Source: Candidatus Hydrogenedentota bacterium
GTDB taxonomy: Bacteria; Hydrogenedentota; Hydrogenedentia; Hydrogenedentales; CAITNO01
Length of the DNA: 36,648 nucleotides
Assembly: GCA_012730105.1 (NCBI GenBank)
Contig: JAAYBJ010000026.1
Span: 1 to 36,648 of the forward strand
Direction: 5' to 3'
Made by a program: the position numbers and the translations under genes. This document shows positions 33,131-36,648 of the stretch, one piece after another; the stretch's first letter is position 1; each line of letters starts with the position of its first letter. Under the pieces are notes generated by a model. It saw only the letters and a program-made list of their open reading frames with translations, was not told the origin of the DNA and did no database searches.

Positions 33131-34381
33131 TCACTGTTCCCGGTTTTTCAGCATGGCGCGAATGCCGGCCAGCGGCAGGGCAGCGCTCGCCAGGTAATTG
33201 GGCAGCACGCGCTTTTCTCCGAAGATCCATTCGCAGGCACCCGTCTTTTGAAAGGAAGCCACCATGTCGATCACGGTTTTATCCGCGAGCGTCGGGTCGG
33301 CGAGGTTCAGGGTATATACGAACCATCCCGTCGGCGTGGCCCAGTAACCGCCGTTCTGATAGGTGTCCGGCTCGCAGCCCTTTTCCCAGTACACCCCGCC
33401 CGGCAGATGCCGGATCTGGCCTTCCTGTACAATCGCCGCGTAGTGCTCCTTGAAATACCCGGCTATGCGCTTGGCCTGTGCATCATCCGCCACGCCCAGA
33501 TACACGGCAAAGGCGGAACCCCAGATATCGTGTTCCCGGCAACGGTGTGTGGCGGCGCGGAACAGTCCCGTATCGGTGTCCCAGAAAACACTTCGGATGC
33601 TCCCTGACACCCGCTCACTTTCCGCTTTCCACTTCACGGCATCTTCCGTACGCCCGAGCGCTTCGAGCAGCTCCGCAAGTTGGCCTTCGGCCTGAACGTA
33701 CAGCAGCGAGCAAAACAGCACGTCCCCTTCTTTCCGGATGGTATCGCTGAAGCCGTAGGGGCAACGGTCCCACGTCTTTCCATCTCCCGGCCTGATATAC
33801 ACTAGCCCGGTATCTGGGGTGCGCGGCACGGCGTTCATCGTCTTGATCAGGGGCTCAATAATTTCCTCGAGCAAGAGCCGGTCCTTCGTCTTTCGCCAGG
33901 TATGCCACGCCACATTCACGGTGAACTGGGAGCCGTCCGCTACCGGATGGTCGCCCATTGAACCATAACCGGGCATATAGATGGGCGTGCCGTCAAACTT
34001 CACACAATCCACACCCGCCCCGTTGGCATCCATGCTCCGGACAAACAATCTGCACGCATCGGTGAGTTCTTTATCCGAATACGCGTCGACCGCCCCTTCC
34101 AGCGTATACGCGTAGTCCCTTAGCCAGAACGCCTCGTAGCCGATGCCGACCTGCGGCGGGAACGCGGACGTGCCGTCGTTCATGGTTCGCTTCGAGGCCA
34201 CAATGATTCTATGCGCTTCCTGTTCGAGCCAGGTAACGGCTTCGGATACGGTCATGGTAGAAGACTCCTGGGCTTGCGCACGGATAGGTACTACTGGAGA
34301 GATCAAGGCCAAGGAGAGTACTAACAACAACGTTTTAACCACAGTGTTCGTTAGACTTGTTATCGGATTTAGATATGGCAT
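33131..34381 (-). CDS. Exported six-hairpin glycosidase-like protein
   Basis: A 416-residue protein with a signal peptide (core about 15-32, cleavage after AQA). The mature part has alternating helices and acidic motifs of (alpha/alpha)6 glycosidases: 'YEAFWLRDYAYTLEGAVDAY' near 82-101, 'VADGSQFTVNVAWHTWRKTK', 'RCPYGFSDTIRKEGDVLFCS' near 206-225, 'EHDIWGSAFAVYLG', and 'YQNGGYWATPTGWFVYTL'. The Asp/Glu in 'WLRDYAY' and 'IRKEGD' are candidate catalytic acids. I cannot assign a GH family; GH15-, GH63- or GH37-like clan members are the nearest in appearance. AGAGGG lies 7 bases before the ATG. A role in extracellular sugar breakdown is inferred from the fold and signal. Confidence 0.78.
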   Translation of the reverse strand: MPYLNPITSLTNTVVKTLLLVLSLALISPVVPIRAQAQESSTMTVSEAVTWLEQEAHRIIVASKRTMNDGTSAFPPQVGIGYEAFWLRDYAYTLEGAVDAYSDKELTDACRLFVRSMDANGAGVDCVKFDGTPIYMPGYGSMGDHPVADGSQFTVNVAWHTWRKTKDRLLLEEIIEPLIKTMNAVPRTPDTGLVYIRPGDGKTWDRCPYGFSDTIRKEGDVLFCSLLYVQAEGQLAELLEALGRTEDAVKWKAESERVSGSIRSVFWDTDTGLFRAATHRCREHDIWGSAFAVYLGVADDAQAKRIAGYFKEHYAAIVQEGQIRHLPGGVYWEKGCEPDTYQNGGYWATPTGWFVYTLNLADPTLADKTVIDMVASFQKTGACEWIFGEKRVLPNYLASAALPLAGIRAMLKNREQ

Positions 34382-34459
34382 ACTGTTTCCCTCTGTTACG
34401 TTAACAAAGAAGGCAACGCAGTGAGGTAGTCCTGTAAAATCATATCCGCATGACCCACA

Positions 34460-34803
34460 CTAAGCGTATGCAAGCGTTACAATGATTCCCAATATAATCG
34501 CAATTGACAGAATAACTGTAAGGACCGAAAACAGTTTCCTTCGCTGCTGTTCGAACAATCCCGCAATTCCCAAGATAATAGGACAGATATAATACAAAGC
34601 CCTGTTGGACAGCAACACCGGTAAGGCAATAGCAACAGATTCTCCGTCTCCGCGTTTGATTTTCATAAACGACCAGACTAAGACCTCCACAAGAAGCCAG
34701 GTCACAATTAAAAAGACAACAAACGACGCTATACCGAATCGCGCATGCTTTTCTTCAGGGGTTGTTCCGTTATGTCTTCATGATGGTTCGGAGTGTTCCT
34801 CAT
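34460..34803 (-). pseudogene. Small multispan membrane protein gene, apparently frameshifted
   Basis: The 3' frame encodes hydrophobic spans (about 81 residues from a GTG at 34705) ending 'IILGIIVTLAYA'. Reading it backwards, the coding sense continues upstream as 'PEEKHARFGIASFVVFLIV', a typical first span of small membrane proteins, but no start codon exists in that frame before a TGA. A good start, ATG 34801-34803 with GAGG 7 bases upstream, opens the other frame as MRNTPNHHEDITEQP and then hits TAG at 34729-34731. One extra base in the G-run 34758-34761 (C-run on the coding strand) or the T-run 34749-34752 would join them into about 114 residues. No canonical slippery heptamer is visible. 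It is either a real mutation or an assembly error. Confidence 0.6.
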
Positions 34804-34940
34804 AAATATCCTCGATTTTTTTTCAGAAATTTTAGGCGTCCTTACAATATCACAAATATTATGGGGCAGCCAACGCGCGGAATCAGGAAATGCCTGAAAA
34901 TCAGGGGACATCTATTTGATAAAACGTGTCTTGCATTTTT

Positions 34941-34976
34941 CCGTCTAAACAACTCGATATGCTACACTTTAGACGG
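34941..34976. promoter_or_regulatory. Perfect inverted repeat upstream of the small-protein/nucleotidyltransferase pair
   Basis: CCGTCTAAA (34941-34949) and TTTAGACGG (34968-34976) are exact reverse complements, 9 bases each, separated by 18 bases. The spacer contains TATGCT (34958-34963) and TACACT (34963-34968), possible -10 boxes. The repeat ends 57 bases before the ATG at 35034, so it is well placed as an operator. No T-run follows. The rest of the 230-base gap (34804-35033) shows nothing else I can name. Confidence 0.55.
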
Positions 34977-35033
34977 GTATCAATATGAACGCACATCGGT
35001 TCCGGGCAGATGAATACGATCAAGGGCGTTAAA

Positions 35034-35231
35034 ATGTCAGATATTATTGAAGCATACAAACTTCTCGGCGATGAGAAAGACGATTTCGACATTTCTTTTT
35101 GGCAGACACAGGGTCCTGTGGCCATATTTGAGGCTGCCATGCAAATGATTCTGGACGCGGAACTGATAAGGAATGGTCATGTTACTGAACCGCGATTGGA
35201 TAGAACTGTTGAGTCTTTTCAACGTCTATAA
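35034..35231 (+). CDS. Small protein of unknown function paired with a nucleotidyltransferase
   Basis: I chose ATG 35034 because AAGGG (35022-35026) lies 7 bases upstream; an earlier ATG at 35010 has no SD. The 65 residues are mostly helical and acidic, with 'DIIEAYKLLGDEKDDFDISF' at the start. No signal or membrane span is visible. It overlaps the next gene by 53 bases in another frame, which indicates translational coupling and that the two work together. I recognise no family. Small partner plus nucleotidyltransferase is the layout of several toxin-antitoxin types (MNT/HEPN, AbiE), but this partner lacks a visible HEPN RxxxxH motif. Confidence 0.7.
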   Translation: MSDIIEAYKLLGDEKDDFDISFWQTQGPVAIFEAAMQMILDAELIRNGHVTEPRLDRTVESFQRL

Positions 35232-35625
35232 GATTCGATACATGGTTGTGGGGGGATATGCCGTTATGCGCTATACGGAGCCGCGTTTCACGAAAGATTT
35301 GGATTTGTGGGTGTCAACCGACAAAGCGAATGCAGAAGCGGTTTATGATGCACTGAAAACATTTGGGGCGCCGTTGACCGCCCTGACGGCGGCGGACTTC
35401 AGTGTTCCGGGTTATTTCTATCAAATGGGGTGCCCTCCATTACGCGTAGACATTATGCTTTCCATTCCTGGCGTCACATTTGAAGAAGCATGGGACAGGC
35501 GTGAATCCGTAACGATTTCCGGGCAACCGGTTCCTTTCATTTCCAAACAAGATTTGATTAAAGCCAAAGAAGCCAGCGGTCGGCCCCAGGATTTACTTGA
35601 CGTTGAAAACCTGAATAAAGGGTAA
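35179..35625 (+). CDS. Small Pol-beta-type nucleotidyltransferase
   Basis: ATG 35179 has AAGGA 6 bases upstream; the ATG at 35173 would have no spacing. The protein has 148 residues. The minimal nucleotidyltransferase core is complete: 'YMVVGGYAVMRY' (GG at 25-26), 'TKDLDLWV' with Asp40 and Asp42, and a third acidic residue, Asp91, in 'RVDIML'. The C-terminus 'SKQDLIKAKEASGRPQDLLD' is typical of small stand-alone members (AbiEii/DUF6036-like). Such enzymes transfer NMP to a protein or RNA; several are toxins or antitoxins. The target here is unknown. It overlaps the 65-residue gene. Confidence 0.85.
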   Translation: MLLNRDWIELLSLFNVYKIRYMVVGGYAVMRYTEPRFTKDLDLWVSTDKANAEAVYDALKTFGAPLTALTAADFSVPGYFYQMGCPPLRVDIMLSIPGVTFEEAWDRRESVTISGQPVPFISKQDLIKAKEASGRPQDLLDVENLNKG

Positions 35626-35728
35626 ATCCCTCTGGCACCTAAATCCCGAGAGGCCGTCCGTACTACAGATATAAAGCGGCTGGTTGATGAAGAAGATCCG
35701 ATTGCGGATTAAAGCGGAAAACTCTCGG

Positions 35729-36648
35729 ATGCGCACCTCTTTTATAACCCTTATGACTGCGGTGGCGCTTTTGCTCGGAGGGGCGGCGGCAGCGCAGCCC
35801 CAAGACTTTCAACCGGTCATGGAATTCCTGCCGCGTTATTGCGGCATGGACCTGACGAACGGGTTATATCTGTGTTCCTCCCGTAAAACGCTGTTCGCCT
35901 ATGACATGAACAGCGGCGCCAGAGCCTGGTCCTATACTGCTGACCCGTCTGTTCGATATCTCAACGCGGTTCAGACAAAAGGCGGGATGATTGTATATCC
36001 TTATAACAAGGAAACTGTTAATACCATTGATGTTATTGTATTGGATATACACACCGGGCAGGTGAAGTGGCGCTATACGCACCGTTGCCCGCACAGCTTC
36101 GAGGGTATCATTGGATGGCCGGAAAGTACCTGGTATTTCCTGTGGCTAAGCCGGGCGACGGAAGAAGAATCCCGTCGGGACTATTACGTTGTGTTTTGTT
36201 CGCAGGACGGCACAAGGCAAATCCCGTGCCCGGTCAATGGACGCCCTGTCCAATGGTTGGAAGAAGGCCGAACGTTGTTGCTTGCGGACGGCAATCGTGT
36301 GCTGCAATGGGATATTGACAGTGGAGAGGTAAGGGACCGATCCGTACAGGATGTTGGGCGTTTTCGAGGGTGTTTGCACAATGGCAACCTGCTCTTTGTC
36401 AGAGATTCTACCTACTTCACCCATCCGGGAACCTATGAGATTGTCGATGACGCTACAGGGCAGTTTGTACGGCGCGTACCCATGCCGGAACATGCCAGAT
36501 CGGGCACCAAGCCGGTTATGGATGGGAAGGTGCTTTTATTTGAAGAGAAAGAGGGTAGTACCCTTTGGTTGGTGGATGCTGATACGGACGCATTGCGCGT
36601 TACGCTGCACGGACCGGGCCATAGTTTTAGACCATCGTCCTGCCGTCA
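35729..36648 (+). CDS. Exported beta-propeller (PQQ-repeat-like) protein, 5' part
   Basis: The frame stays open to the window edge, so the 3' end is missing. From ATG 35729 the protein begins MRTSFITLMTAVALLLGG, a signal peptide with cleavage near AAAA-QPQ. An in-frame ATG at 35687 would add MKKIRLRIKAENSR before it; neither has a strong SD. The mature part shows repeated blade-like units: 'LYLCSSRKTLFAYDMNSGAR' with AWSY, 'VLDIHTGQVKWRYTHRC', 'VLQWDIDSGEVRDRSVQD', 'YEIVDDATGQFVRRVPMP' and 'LWLVDADTDALRVTLHG'. The D-x-x-(T/S)-G-x-x-x-W pattern is that of PQQ/quinoprotein-type propellers. It is not necessarily an enzyme; no catalytic motif is seen in the visible 306 codons. Confidence 0.75.
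   Translation, partial: MRTSFITLMTAVALLLGGAAAAQPQDFQPVMEFLPRYCGMDLTNGLYLCSSRKTLFAYDMNSGARAWSYTADPSVRYLNAVQTKGGMIVYPYNKETVNTIDVIVLDIHTGQVKWRYTHRCPHSFEGIIGWPESTWYFLWLSRATEEESRRDYYVVFCSQDGTRQIPCPVNGRPVQWLEEGRTLLLADGNRVLQWDIDSGEVRDRSVQDVGRFRGCLHNGNLLFVRDSTYFTHPGTYEIVDDATGQFVRRVPMPEHARSGTKPVMDGKVLLFEEKEGSTLWLVDADTDALRVTLHGPGHSFRPSSCR

Noticed and set aside
1-36648. CRISPR arrays, tRNA or rRNA genes, insertion sequences, prophage genes
   Set aside because: I saw no repeat-spacer pattern, no cloverleaf-like segments in the intergenic gaps, and no transposase, integrase or phage-like proteins.

Overview
The window is a stretch of bacterial chromosome, fairly GC-rich by eye. It is dominated by two conserved information-processing gene blocks, with accessory genes before, between and after them. 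The ribosomal proteins, SecY and RpoA are all bacterial types. The accessory genes include secreted (alpha/alpha)6-type and GH89 glycosidases, a serpin, a URO-D-fold enzyme, a PQQ-type propeller protein and predicted lipoproteins. That mix resembles uncultured Gram-negative lineages such as Hydrogenedentota or other PVC/FCB-neighbouring phyla. This placement is a guess from gene content; no 16S gene is present.

Region 1 (1-13101, + strand) is the S10-spc-alpha supercluster: rplD (3' end only), rplW, rplB, rpsS, rplV, rpsC, rplP, rpmC, rpsQ, rplN, rplX, rplE, rpsN, rpsH, rplF, rplR, rpsE, rplO, secY, map, infA, rpsM, rpsK, rpoA, rplQ. Gene order is canonical, but rpmD (L30), adk, rpmJ (L36) and rpsD (S4) are absent from their usual slots. 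Several genes start with GTG or TTG behind good Shine-Dalgarno sequences. The block ends at a strong hairpin that can serve as a terminator in both directions.

Region 2 (13186-20468) is accessory. Two minus-strand genes encode an exported C45-type Ntn-hydrolase and a multipass membrane protein of unknown family. They are followed on the plus strand by an exported inhibitory-type serpin, an exported GH89 alpha-N-acetylglucosaminidase and a CorA-type divalent cation channel.

Region 3 (20553-31109, + strand) starts with hslU (no hslV in the window) and pgeF/yfiH. After a promoter and a terminator-like hairpin comes the conserved rimP-nusA-infB-ylxP(DUF503)-rbfA-truB-ribF block for ribosome maturation, transcription elongation and translation initiation. 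Here rbfA is fused in frame to a DHH/DHHA1 phosphoesterase (NrnA-like), giving one 448-residue protein.

Region 4 (31123-36648) is accessory again. On the minus strand are a URO-D-fold protein, a predicted lipoprotein alpha/beta-hydrolase, an exported six-hairpin glycosidase-like protein and a small membrane-protein gene that appears frameshifted. On the plus strand are a 65-residue protein overlapping a small Pol-beta-type nucleotidyltransferase, preceded by a perfect inverted repeat, and the 5' part of an exported beta-propeller-like gene cut by the window end. A four-copy 9-bp tandem repeat lies at 33086-33121. No stretch over 300 bases lacks a gene.
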